Part shown: piece after piece, positions 8,486 through 17,662 of the stretch
Position numbering within the stretch: the first letter of the stretch is position 1
Layout: each line of letters starts with the position of its first letter
NCBI GenBank assembly: GCA_902581005.1
Contig: CACHMT010000001.1
Span: 62,001 to 126,000, forward strand
DNA from: an uncultured Alphaproteobacteria bacterium
Lineage (GTDB): Bacteria; Pseudomonadota; Alphaproteobacteria; Rhodobacterales; Rhodobacteraceae
DNA length: 64,000 nucleotides
Direction of reading: 5' to 3'
The notes under the pieces: generated by a model
The model's database searches: none
What the model saw: only the letters and a program-made list of their open reading frames with translations
Told to the model about the DNA's origin: nothing
Made by a program: the position numbers and the translations under genes

Positions 8486-10923
8486 GCATACCGGCAGAGG
8501 CAAGAATTGTCATTATTGGTGGTGGTATATCAGGGTGCTCACTTGCCTATCACCTTGCAAAAATAGGTTGGAAAGACATCATTCTTTTGGAACGAAAAAA
8601 ACTGACCTCTGGAACTACATGGCATGCAGCAGGGCTTATAGGCCAACTAAGACCAAACTTAAATATGACACGTTTGGCAAAATATTCCGCAGATCTTTAT
8701 GTGAACCTAGAAAACGAAACAGGCATTTCTACCGGCGTAAAACAAAATGGATCTTTAACGGTGGCGCTTACAGAGCACCGTCACGAAGAAATTCTCAGAC
8801 AAGCCTCAATGGCCAAGGCGTTTGATGTAGAAGTCAATGAGATTTCCATCTCTGAGTTGAAATCGTTTCATCCATTTTTAAATGTTGATGGTGTCAAGGG
8901 CGCCGTTCATCTTCCACTGGATGGTCAAGGTGATCCTGCAAATATCGCCATGGCATTAGCGAAAGGGGCGCGCGATTTAGGAGCAAAAATCTTTGAGGAT
9001 ACAAAAGTAACTGGATTAAACACTTATAATAATTCTGTTAGTGGTGTTCACTGGGAGAATGAAAATGGTAAAGGGCTTATCAAAACAGAAAACGCTGCAA
9101 ATTGTGCGGGCATGTGGGCAAGAGATTTTGCTGAAAGTCATGGCGTTACGGTTCCGCTTCATGCCTGTGAACATTTTTACATTGTTACAGAACCAGTAAA
9201 AAATCTAAGTACGTTACCCGTTTTAAGAATGCCTGATGAACAAACCTATTATAAGGAGGATGCGGGTAAATTTTTGGTTGGCGCCTTCGAACTGCAAGCA
9301 AAACCATGGGGAATGAATGGAATTGATGAGAATTTCTGCTTCGACCAACTTCCAGAAGATTTAGACCATTTTGAACCTATATTGGAAAAGGCAATAAAAC
9401 GAATACCAATATTAGAAAAATACGGCATTCAAACATTTTTCAACGGGCCAGAGAGTTTTACACCAGATGACAAGTATTATTTAGGGGAAGCTCCTGAACT
9501 TAAAGGATTTTGGGTTGCGGCAGGATATAATTCAATTGGCATAGTCTCTTCGGGTGGTGCAGGGATGGCCTTAGCGCAGTGGATTGACCAAGGCTCCCCA
9601 CCGTTTGACCTGTGGGACGTGGATATAAGAAGGGCCCAGCCCTTTCAGAGAAATCGCCTTTATTTGAAAGATCGGGTAAAGGAGTCATTAGGATTATTAT
9701 ACGCAGATCATTTTCCTTATAGACAGGTTGAAACATCTCGAGGGGTCAGAAGATCGCCATTACATGAACATCTAAAAAAGGAAAATGCCATATTCGGCGA
9801 ACTTGCAGGATGGGAAAGAGCCAACTGGTTTGCAATTGGAAAACAGGAAAAAAAATATATCTATGATTGGAAGAAACAGAACTGGTTTGAAAACCATAGG
9901 CTAGAGCATTTAGCGATTAGAAATAATGTTGGGCTGATTGATATGAGTAGTTTTGGAAAAATAAGGATTGAAGGGGCGGATGCCCTGTTGTTTTGCCAAA
10001 AGATTTGCGGAAATAACGTCGACGTGGATATTGGGAAAATAGTATATACCCAAATGCTAAACTCAAGTGGTGGTATTGAAAGTGACCTTACTGTAACTCG
10101 TTTAAAGCATAATTGTTTTTTGTTTGTTGTGCCTGCTGCTACTCTCGTTCGAGATTTAAGTTGGCTAAACCGCCATAGAGAAAACTTTAATGTCGTAGTG
10201 ACTGATGTTACTTCATCAGAAGCTGTTTTGGTATTGATGGGACCAAATTCAAGAAAGCTATTATCAGAGATATCACCGAATAAATTTGATAACAATAATC
10301 ATTCATTTGGCTCAGCTAAAGAGATCGAAATAGGGTATGGATTGGCTAGAGCGCATCGAATTAGCTACGTTGGAGAATTGGGTTGGGAATTGTATGTAAG
10401 CTCAGATCAGGCTTGTCACGTTTTCGAAGTGATCCGAGAGGTAGGAAAAAAATATGACCTTAGGCTATGTGGCCTCCATAGTTTAGATAGCTGCAGAATT
10501 GAGAAGGCTTACCGCCATTTCGGCCATGATATTACCGATGAAGATCATGTATTGGAAGCTGGGCTTGGTTTCGCAGTACAAACTAACAAGGACGATTTTA
10601 TTGGTAAAGAAGCAGTTATAAGAAAAAACAACCAGGGTCTCGAAAAATATCTCTACCAATTTCAACTTGAAGATCCAGAGTTGCTACTGTTCCATAATGA
10701 GCCGATTTACCGGGATGGTGAGCTTGTTTCATACCTAACTTCAGGTAACTACGGTCATTTCTTAGGATCAGCTATCGGCATGGGCTATATTCCGCTAAAG
10801 GAAGAGTCCATAAAATCAGTCGAGACCTCAGACTTTCATATTGAAATAGCAGGGACGATGGCCAAAGCAAAAATATCATCTAAACCATTGTATGACCCGA
10901 TCTCTGAGAAGATTAGAATGTAA
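8482..10923 (+). CDS. FAD/GcvT-type N-methyl amine dehydrogenase (paralogue 2)
   Basis: Second member of the dimethylglycine/sarcosine dehydrogenase family in tandem, 813 residues, with the same layout: GGGISG (13-18), TWHAAG with candidate flavinylation His48, and a C-terminal GcvT-like folate domain containing the CGLHSLDSCRIEKAYRHFG stretch. It begins inside the stop of paralogue 1 (ATGA overlap), so the two are translationally coupled. The divergence between them suggests successive demethylations or different substrates rather than a recent duplication. Exact substrate is unknown. Confidence 0.85.
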   Translation: MSIPAEARIVIIGGGISGCSLAYHLAKIGWKDIILLERKKLTSGTTWHAAGLIGQLRPNLNMTRLAKYSADLYVNLENETGISTGVKQNGSLTVALTEHRHEEILRQASMAKAFDVEVNEISISELKSFHPFLNVDGVKGAVHLPLDGQGDPANIAMALAKGARDLGAKIFEDTKVTGLNTYNNSVSGVHWENENGKGLIKTENAANCAGMWARDFAESHGVTVPLHACEHFYIVTEPVKNLSTLPVLRMPDEQTYYKEDAGKFLVGAFELQAKPWGMNGIDENFCFDQLPEDLDHFEPILEKAIKRIPILEKYGIQTFFNGPESFTPDDKYYLGEAPELKGFWVAAGYNSIGIVSSGGAGMALAQWIDQGSPPFDLWDVDIRRAQPFQRNRLYLKDRVKESLGLLYADHFPYRQVETSRGVRRSPLHEHLKKENAIFGELAGWERANWFAIGKQEKKYIYDWKKQNWFENHRLEHLAIRNNVGLIDMSSFGKIRIEGADALLFCQKICGNNVDVDIGKIVYTQMLNSSGGIESDLTVTRLKHNCFLFVVPAATLVRDLSWLNRHRENFNVVVTDVTSSEAVLVLMGPNSRKLLSEISPNKFDNNNHSFGSAKEIEIGYGLARAHRISYVGELGWELYVSSDQACHVFEVIREVGKKYDLRLCGLHSLDSCRIEKAYRHFGHDITDEDHVLEAGLGFAVQTNKDDFIGKEAVIRKNNQGLEKYLYQFQLEDPELLLFHNEPIYRDGELVSYLTSGNYGHFLGSAIGMGYIPLKEESIKSVETSDFHIEIAGTMAKAKISSKPLYDPISEKIRM

Positions 10924-10952
10924 CTTTTTTGGCATTTTTATGGAAGGCAGAA

Positions 10953-12479
10953 ATGAAGAGACCTGAACGAAGAGGTAGAGACTCAAAAATAGCGCTAAGA
11001 GTGGCTCCCATATCTGAAGAAATAAATCCAATAAAGCCAGGACTGATTGGTGGCAATTACAAGCCTTTAAGTGACTCAGATATAAAGAAATTATACAACT
11101 TAGCTCTTGATGCATTATCCGAAATCGGAATTGGCCTGGCCCCAAAGAGCGGAATAAATTATATGACAAAAGCCGGTGCAGTACTGGGAGACGATGGAAG
11201 ACTTAGGTTTTCTAAATCTCTTGTTGAAGACATGATTGCTTTGTCCTCTAAAGACTTGACGTTATTTGGACGTGAGGAAAAATTCGATATGCACTTGTCT
11301 GGGAAAAGAGTTTTTTTTGGAACTGCAGGAGCAGCCGTTCATGTGGTCGATGTGGAAAAGAAAGAATATAGAGACTCAACAGTTCAAGACTTATATCACG
11401 CCGCTCAGATAACTCAGGAATTAGATAACATACATTTTTTCCAACGGGTGATGGTAGCAAGAGATATAACCAACAACTATGAAATGGATCTCAACACGCT
11501 TTACGCTTGTTGCGGAGGCACTACAAAGCATATTGGAACTAGTTTTTCTGAACCTCACCATGTTAAGGGCTGTATGGATTTGCTACATATGATAGCTGGT
11601 GGAGAAAAGCAATGGCGGGCAAGGCCTTTTGTTTCAAATTCAAACTGCTTTGTGGTTCCCCCAATGAAATTTGCAACGGAGAGTTGTGAAACAATGGAAA
11701 AATGTATTGAAGGCGGGATGCCTATTCTTTTACTTTCCGCTGGCCAAGCTGGGGCAACGGCACCAGCACCTATTGCTCTAGCAATTGTTCAAGCAGTTGC
11801 AGAATGTTTAGCTGGAATTGTTTACGTAAATTCTGTAAAGCCTGGACACCCCTGCATTTTCGGGACTTGGCCCTTTGTTTCCGATTTGCGAACAGGTGCA
11901 ATGTCAGGAGGGTCGGGTGAGCAAGCCCTTTTAACAGCTGGCTGTGCTCAAATGCATCATTTTCTTGGCTTGCCTGGAGGTGCCGCCTCTGGAATAGCAG
12001 ACTCCAAGTTGCCAGATATGCAGGCTGGTTGGGAGCAAGGTATTTCTAACACTCTTGCTGGTCTTGCAGGCTTAAATCTCTGCTATGAGTCTGTAGGAAT
12101 GCATGCTTCCCTTTTAGGGTTTTCATTAGAATCATTGATACTAGGCAACGATATACTTGGACAGGTACAACGATGCATCAAGGGAATCGATGTTAACGAT
12201 GATATAGTAAATATTGATGTTATAAGGTCCGTTTGTATTGATGGACCAGAGCATTATTTGGGGCATCAACAAACATTAGACTTAATGCAAAAAGAATATA
12301 TTTATCCTGATCTTGCAGATAGAACGAGTCCTAAGGAATGGCAAGAAAACAATAAACCGGATATAATGAAAAAAACTATAGAACGAAAAAAAGAAATTCT
12401 CACGAGAAGAAATAATATACCTCTTTTTGATAAAGAAATTGAGAGGGGAATAAGAGAAAAATTTAAAATTTATGTATAA
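10953..12479 (+). CDS. MttB-family (COG5598) methyltransferase without pyrrolysine
   Basis: Homologue of trimethylamine:corrinoid methyltransferase. The frame of about 508 codons has no internal TAG, so it belongs to the non-pyrrolysine branch, whose characterised members demethylate quaternary amines such as glycine betaine, proline betaine or carnitine. The ATG at 10953 is chosen over a TTG at 10929 because GGAAGG lies just upstream. No corrinoid protein gene is present in the window, so the methyl acceptor is unknown. Its place behind two FAD/GcvT demethylases supports a multi-step demethylation pathway. Confidence 0.85.
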   Translation: MKRPERRGRDSKIALRVAPISEEINPIKPGLIGGNYKPLSDSDIKKLYNLALDALSEIGIGLAPKSGINYMTKAGAVLGDDGRLRFSKSLVEDMIALSSKDLTLFGREEKFDMHLSGKRVFFGTAGAAVHVVDVEKKEYRDSTVQDLYHAAQITQELDNIHFFQRVMVARDITNNYEMDLNTLYACCGGTTKHIGTSFSEPHHVKGCMDLLHMIAGGEKQWRARPFVSNSNCFVVPPMKFATESCETMEKCIEGGMPILLLSAGQAGATAPAPIALAIVQAVAECLAGIVYVNSVKPGHPCIFGTWPFVSDLRTGAMSGGSGEQALLTAGCAQMHHFLGLPGGAASGIADSKLPDMQAGWEQGISNTLAGLAGLNLCYESVGMHASLLGFSLESLILGNDILGQVQRCIKGIDVNDDIVNIDVIRSVCIDGPEHYLGHQQTLDLMQKEYIYPDLADRTSPKEWQENNKPDIMKKTIERKKEILTRRNNIPLFDKEIERGIREKFKIYV

Positions 12480-12771
12480 AAACCTCTTTATTACCTTTCT
12501 TCTTACTTTTCTAATTTCTTGTTCTTCAAATCTTAACCGTGAGATCATAAGACTTGACCCAACTAACGAAAATTATCATACGCCAGGATGTAGAGAAATT
12601 AGGAAAAAAATACTGGATCAAAAAAGTGATCCCAGTGAAAGTGTTGCACGTGGCGCTTTGTCGACCTATTTTTTAGGGCCAATAAGTCTACCTGCTTTGG
12701 GTTTTTTGGAAATAAACTCAGAGGAATATAAGAAGAGTTTGATAGCTGAACTTAAAAGAAACTGTTATTAA
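12472..12771 (+). CDS. Small predicted lipoprotein
   Basis: Unrecognised protein of 99 residues. The N-terminus is a short hydrophobic signal ending in a lipobox-like LISC with the modified cysteine at position 17, so it is probably a lipid-anchored envelope protein. The mature part has two further cysteines (in PGCREI and RNCY) that could form a disulfide. It overlaps the end of the MttB-family gene by 8 bp, so it is probably co-translated with the amine-catabolic cluster, but no function can be assigned. Confidence 0.65.
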   Translation: MYKNLFITFLLTFLISCSSNLNREIIRLDPTNENYHTPGCREIRKKILDQKSDPSESVARGALSTYFLGPISLPALGFLEINSEEYKKSLIAELKRNCY

Positions 12772-12802
12772 TAGAGTGTTAATTTTAAAAAGGGAATAAG
12801 GT

Positions 12803-13951
12803 TTGATTGATACAAAACAAATCCGGGAATCTGTAGCAACAATTTGCCAGAAATATGGAGAAGAATATTGGCGTGGTTTAGATAAGAAAAAAGAATACCC
12901 TACAGACTTTGTTAAGGAAATGACGACAAGCGGTTTCTTAAATATACTTATTCCACAAGAATATGGTGGCGCTGGACTGGGATTAAAAGAAGCATGTGTT
13001 GTTTTGGAAGAACTTAGTCTTCAAGGTGCACATGCTGGTGCGTGTCATGCTCAGATGTACGTTATGGGTACCCTTCTAAGACATGGGTCGGATAAACAAA
13101 AAAAAGAATATCTTCCAAAAATATCGTCTGGTGAGCTAAGGCTTCAGAGCTTTGCCGTAACAGAGCCAAACTCAGGAACAGACACAACTAGTATCAAAAC
13201 CATGGCAAAAAAAACTAATGATGGCTGGATTATCAATGGGCAAAAAGTCTGGATTAGCCGAGTGGAACACTCTGACCTAATGATCCTTCTTGCACGAACT
13301 AAACCACAGGGAGCTCTCCCCAAAAGGACTGACGGATTTTCCGTTTTCCTTATTGATATTGAACAAGCTAAGGAAAGTGGCCTTAAAATAGTGAAGATTG
13401 ACTCTATGATTAACCATCACTCCTGCGAATTATTTTTTGATGATGTTTTCATTCCAGATGAAAGCATAATTGGTGAAGAAGACAAGGGCTTCCGAGCAAT
13501 TATGGATGGTATGAATGCCGAAAGAATCCTTATAGCATCAGAGTGTATCGGAGATGGTAAATATTTTATAGAAAAGTCTGTTAACTACGCCAAAACTAGA
13601 AAAATTTTTAATAGAGAAATTGGCATGAACCAAGGAATTCAATTTCCAATCGCGGAGTGCTACTCACAAATCGAAGCCGCATCACTAATGGTCGATAAAG
13701 CTGCAACGCTTTTCGACGGGGGTAAAAAATGTGGTGCAGAGGCTAATATGGCAAAAATGTTGGCGGCTGATGCTAGTTGGAAAGCAGGCACTACGGCTAT
13801 GGAGACATTTGGTGGCTTTGGCTTTAGTAAAGAATACGACATTGAAAGAAAGTTCAGAGAAACGCGTCTTTATCAAACGGCTCCCGTATCGAGGAACTTA
13901 ATACTTAGCTATATTGCTGAGCATGTTTTAAATCTTCCAAGAAGCTTTTAA
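12803..13951 (+). CDS. Acyl-CoA dehydrogenase family protein
   Basis: FAD-dependent alpha,beta-dehydrogenase or related reductase of CoA thioesters, 382 residues. Motifs include TEPNSGTD (FAD/substrate loop) and the C-terminal TFGGFGFSKEYDIERKFRE. The usual C-terminal YEGT with the catalytic Glu is replaced by YQTAPVS. A Glu at position 240 in NAER matches the location used by isovaleryl-CoA dehydrogenase. The start is a TTG with an AAGGGAATAAGG site. It lies between the MttB gene and a family III CoA-transferase, a pairing reminiscent of CaiA/CaiB of carnitine metabolism. Confidence 0.88.
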   Translation: MIDTKQIRESVATICQKYGEEYWRGLDKKKEYPTDFVKEMTTSGFLNILIPQEYGGAGLGLKEACVVLEELSLQGAHAGACHAQMYVMGTLLRHGSDKQKKEYLPKISSGELRLQSFAVTEPNSGTDTTSIKTMAKKTNDGWIINGQKVWISRVEHSDLMILLARTKPQGALPKRTDGFSVFLIDIEQAKESGLKIVKIDSMINHHSCELFFDDVFIPDESIIGEEDKGFRAIMDGMNAERILIASECIGDGKYFIEKSVNYAKTRKIFNREIGMNQGIQFPIAECYSQIEAASLMVDKAATLFDGGKKCGAEANMAKMLAADASWKAGTTAMETFGGFGFSKEYDIERKFRETRLYQTAPVSRNLILSYIAEHVLNLPRSF

Positions 13952-13952
13952 T

Positions 13953-15083
13953 ATGAGTTTACCACTTGATGGAATATTAGTGGTATCAATGGAACAAGCT
14001 GTGGCTGGACCTTTTTGTTCTAATAGACTTAAGTTAGCGGGCGCCCGAGTGATTAAGATTGAGAGAAAGAATGGTGGGGATTTTGCTCGGGGTTATGACA
14101 CAGCTGCTGACGGAGAAAGCTCATATTTCATATGGCTCAATCAAGGTAAAGAAAGCATCGCGCTGGACCTAAAGACAAAGAGTGATAGACACATATTCTT
14201 AAATATGGTTGCTGAAGCAGATATTTTTATTCAGAATTTCTCTCCGACAACTGTAACTAAATTGAGTATAGATAGCCCCAGTTTAAAATCAATTAACCCA
14301 AGACTTATCTGTTGCGATATATCTGGATATGGAGAGGCTCCAGAAATGATGAAAAAAAAATCTTATGATTTACTAATTCAAGCGGAAAGTGGCCTTATAG
14401 ATGTTTCTGGATCACCGGAAGGACTTGGTAGGATAGGGGTCTCAATTTGCGATATTGGCGCAGGAATGGCGGCACATGCAGGCATTGTAGAATCTCTATT
14501 ATTAAGAGAACGTTCTAATAAAGTTAAGGATGTTAAGATTTCTCTTTTTGATGTTGCTGCTGACTGGATGACTGTTCCATATATTCATAGCAAATATGGA
14601 GGGGCTGCTCCCAAAAGGGTTGGTCTAAAGCATCCTTCTATCGCACCTTATGGTGCTTTCCTGTGCTCGGAAAACACTAGCTTTATCATTTCAATTCAGA
14701 ACGAATTGGAGTGGAAAAGATTTTGTGTAGAGGTTCTTAAAACACCTTCCCTGGCAAAAGAAAATAAGTTTTCTAGTAATACACTCAGAGTAAAAAACAG
14801 GGATCTATTAGATGAAACAATTCAGTCTATATTATCTTCGCTTACCGATGAAACTCTTAGAAATAGGCTTGAAGACGCGTCAATTGCGTATGGAAGATTA
14901 AATACTGTTAAGGATCTGGAGAGGCATTTGGCGTTGAAAAAAATAAGCGTAAGAAATTCACTAGATGACAGTTTAACTATTCCCTCTCCGCCCCTAATTT
15001 GGGAGAATTCAGAAAAAAAAGCTCCTAAATTTAATCAACACAATGAACAATTGAGAAAAGAATTCAGTGACACAAAAAAATAA
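13953..15083 (+). CDS. Family III CoA-transferase (CaiB/BaiF family)
   Basis: Moves CoA between carboxylic acids. The N-terminal motif VVSMEQAVAGPFCSNRLKLAGA and the segment ICDIGAGMAAHAG, whose Asp167 is at the family's catalytic position, are clear. The 376-residue length is slightly shorter than average but intact. It starts two bases after the acyl-CoA dehydrogenase stop, so both probably act on one acid: CoA activation followed by oxidation or reduction. Substrate unknown; the cluster suggests a betaine-derived acid. Confidence 0.88.
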   Translation: MSLPLDGILVVSMEQAVAGPFCSNRLKLAGARVIKIERKNGGDFARGYDTAADGESSYFIWLNQGKESIALDLKTKSDRHIFLNMVAEADIFIQNFSPTTVTKLSIDSPSLKSINPRLICCDISGYGEAPEMMKKKSYDLLIQAESGLIDVSGSPEGLGRIGVSICDIGAGMAAHAGIVESLLLRERSNKVKDVKISLFDVAADWMTVPYIHSKYGGAAPKRVGLKHPSIAPYGAFLCSENTSFIISIQNELEWKRFCVEVLKTPSLAKENKFSSNTLRVKNRDLLDETIQSILSSLTDETLRNRLEDASIAYGRLNTVKDLERHLALKKISVRNSLDDSLTIPSPPLIWENSEKKAPKFNQHNEQLRKEFSDTKK

Positions 15084-15999
15084 ACATATTTTTGTTTTTG
15101 GAATTTTTGCGGTGGATTTATCTTTCTATGTTGATAAGAAAGTAAAACCTGGAGAAACCATTATTGCAAAAAGTTCGAACATAGGCCCTGGCGGCAAAGC
15201 CTCAAATCAAGCAATATCAGCAAGGAAACTTGGAGCACCCACCACATTAATTACTCGATTAGGGAATGATAATTTTAATAGATATGCAAATGATATTTGG
15301 AGAAAAGAGAAGCTATTTGCGAGTACAAAAATTGACAAAAATTCGCCCACCGGTATGGCAGGAATATTTATTGATAATAAAACTGGTGAAAATAGTGTAA
15401 TTGTTGATCCCGGAGCATCAGCCCAACTGAGTATTGATGACTTTTATTTGCAAAAATCTAAAATGAAAAAAGGAGACATCTTTTTAACGCAATTTGAACA
15501 GTCATCTGATACTACATTTGCAGTTTTAAAAGAAGCCAGAGAATTGGGCATGATTACAATCTTTAACCCCGCCCCATTTGGAAAAATTAGTAGGAAAGCT
15601 TACCAGTTTTGTGAAATTATTACTCCTAATGAAACAGAAGCTGAGCAAATAACAAATATCTCTTTAAAAGGCAAAAGAGACGTTGAAAGAGCTGTAAATA
15701 AAATTCGAGACCTGGGAGTTGAAAAAGTGATTATCACACTTGGGAAAAAAGGCGCTGCATTTTTTGATGGAGAGAAAATTTCGTTTTGTCCTAGTAAAAA
15801 GTTCGGAAAAGTAATTGATACGACAGGTGCTGGTGATTGTTTCAATGGTGCTCTAGCAAGCGCTTTGTCTTTTGGAAAAGATTTGAGACAATCAGTAGAA
15901 TTTTCTTGTGCAGCAGCAGGTCTCAGTGTTTTAAAGAAAGGAACAGCTCAGTCAAGTCCGACTAGAGTTGAACTAAATAAGGCTCTGAAAGCTACTTAA
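15067..15999 (+). CDS. PfkB-family sugar kinase, ribokinase-like
   Basis: ATP-dependent carbohydrate kinase of 310 residues. It has the N-terminal substrate motif GPGGKASNQA (GGK at 42-44) and the C-terminal TTGAGDCFNGA signature with the catalytic Asp257. The start is a GTG lying inside the CoA-transferase gene (17-bp overlap), and no ATG is available nearby. Its link to the catabolic cluster is unclear; it may act on a sugar released from the substrate or simply be co-transcribed. It overlaps the convergent ThDP enzyme by 8 bp. Confidence 0.85.
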   Translation: MTQKNKHIFVFGIFAVDLSFYVDKKVKPGETIIAKSSNIGPGGKASNQAISARKLGAPTTLITRLGNDNFNRYANDIWRKEKLFASTKIDKNSPTGMAGIFIDNKTGENSVIVDPGASAQLSIDDFYLQKSKMKKGDIFLTQFEQSSDTTFAVLKEARELGMITIFNPAPFGKISRKAYQFCEIITPNETEAEQITNISLKGKRDVERAVNKIRDLGVEKVIITLGKKGAAFFDGEKISFCPSKKFGKVIDTTGAGDCFNGALASALSFGKDLRQSVEFSCAAAGLSVLKKGTAQSSPTRVELNKALKAT

Positions 16000-17638
16000 G
16001 ATTATACCTATGGGATAATTGATTTATGGAAATTGGTACTTCAATAACATTTACTTTTTTTGACTTAAGCGCCTTGGCAAAGATTTGAGAAAAATCTTCT
16101 ACCCCCTTTACTCTGTAGGCATCAGCACCCATAGCTTTACATAGCTTAACAAAGTCGGGGTTTTTCAAATCTGTAGCAATTTTTCGCCCCGGATAATCTC
16201 TCTCCTGATGCATTCTTATTGTTGCATAACTACTGTTATTAATAAGTAAAATTATAATTTTTGCACCATAATGAACAGCAGTAGAGATTTCCTGGCTAGA
16301 CATCATAAAGCCCCCATCACCAACACAACATAGAACAGCTTTTTCTGGATTTGACAGTGCTGAAGAGACCGCTGCTGGAATAGCATATCCCATAGAACCA
16401 CAGGTAGAGGCTATCTGCCTTCGGTTTTCTCCGAAGCTTAAAAACCTTTGTGGCCAAGCAGCGTTGTTTCCAGCATCAAGGGTTATAATAGAATTTGTGG
16501 GGAATTTCTTTTCAACTATTTCAAAAATTTCACTTAGATTATTAAGATTTCTATTTTTTTGTGGTCTAGAATCCTCCAAGTAGTTTTTGTTTAACTCATT
16601 TCTCCATTGTTTCCATCGATTGGAATTATCCAGAATGAGTTCTTCTAGCTTATCGCAGCACTCATTTACTCCAACGTTTATGCATACAGTAGCGTTAAAG
16701 ACTTTATTCAACTCATTTGGGTCTACATGGATATGTATTATATTTTTTGAAATATCTCGAGGATTTATAATGCTATATCCTTGAGTTGTCATTTCACCTA
16801 GCCTAGCTCCTAACACAATAATTAGGTCACTGTTTTTTGTACTGTCTATAAGCTTTGGAGATACCGATGTACCAAAGCTTCCTACAAAATTCTCATTTTT
16901 ATGGTCAAATAAATCCTGTCTGCGAAAAGATGTTGCTACTGGAATATTATTTCCATTTATAAAATGGTGAAATTTAGAACACGACTTTTTTGTCCAACCC
17001 GAGCCACCAATTATAAAAAGAGGTTTTTTTGATTTCTTAAATTTTTCAATTAACGCACTAAATCCCTTTGAAGGCATTTCACTTTTAATAACTGGACTTA
17101 AAATAGGAATTTTAACTTTTGAGATTTGAGAAAGCATATCTTCTGGGGTAACTAATACCACTGGTCCGGGCCTTCCGGAATTGGCCAGACTAAAAGCCCT
17201 ATTCATGTACTCCGGAACCCTATCTGGATCATTAATTTCTCCTACCCACTTAGATATTGGGCCAAAAAAGTTCTTGAAATCCACTTCTTGAAATGCCTCT
17301 CTATCTCTCACATTTCTCGCGACATCCCCTACTATTAATATCATTGGTGTACTGTCCTGATGAGCAATATGTACTCCTACAGAGGCATGACAGGCTCCAG
17401 GCCCTCTTGTGACCAAGGCAACACCTGGTTCTCCAGTAAGTTTACCGTAGCTCTCGGCCATATTAGATGCCCCAGCTTCGTGGCGTGCATTAATAACTTT
17501 TATACTTTTCTTTTTATCAAAAAGAGCGTCCAAAGCTCCCAAATAGCTTTCGCCTGGAACACAAAACACTTTCCTAACTTGATTTCTATCAAGGCACTCT
17601 GCGATTAATTGGCCGCCTGTTTTTGGCATTTTTACCAC
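15992..17638 (-). CDS. Acetolactate synthase-like thiamine-diphosphate enzyme
   Basis: ThDP-dependent enzyme of the acetolactate synthase/benzoylformate decarboxylase superfamily, 548 residues from a GTG (an ATG three codons in is also possible). The order is PYR domain with the activating Glu in ARHEAGA (Glu54), central domain, then PP domain with GDGGFMMSSQE, the ThDP/Mg motif. No regulatory subunit gene is adjacent, so it is probably not the biosynthetic IlvB. Other possibilities are a decarboxylase or carboligase for a 2-oxo acid. It lies 24 bp after the RRF-like gene on the same strand. Confidence 0.82.
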   Translation of the reverse strand: MVKMPKTGGQLIAECLDRNQVRKVFCVPGESYLGALDALFDKKKSIKVINARHEAGASNMAESYGKLTGEPGVALVTRGPGACHASVGVHIAHQDSTPMILIVGDVARNVRDREAFQEVDFKNFFGPISKWVGEINDPDRVPEYMNRAFSLANSGRPGPVVLVTPEDMLSQISKVKIPILSPVIKSEMPSKGFSALIEKFKKSKKPLFIIGGSGWTKKSCSKFHHFINGNNIPVATSFRRQDLFDHKNENFVGSFGTSVSPKLIDSTKNSDLIIVLGARLGEMTTQGYSIINPRDISKNIIHIHVDPNELNKVFNATVCINVGVNECCDKLEELILDNSNRWKQWRNELNKNYLEDSRPQKNRNLNNLSEIFEIVEKKFPTNSIITLDAGNNAAWPQRFLSFGENRRQIASTCGSMGYAIPAAVSSALSNPEKAVLCCVGDGGFMMSSQEISTAVHYGAKIIILLINNSSYATIRMHQERDYPGRKIATDLKNPDFVKLCKAMGADAYRVKGVEDFSQIFAKALKSKKVNVIEVPISINQLSHRYNLK

Positions 17639-17662
17639 AAATAATTAAAGCCCAGTACTAAA

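Noticed and set aside
8376-8825. Open frame of 149 codons across the junction of the two demethylase genes
   Set aside because: It lies on the same strand in another frame, overlapping both well-supported genes, and resembles no protein.
10953-12479. A pyrrolysine-containing MttB
   Set aside because: The frame has no internal TAG and runs to a normal stop, so it belongs to the non-pyrrolysine branch.
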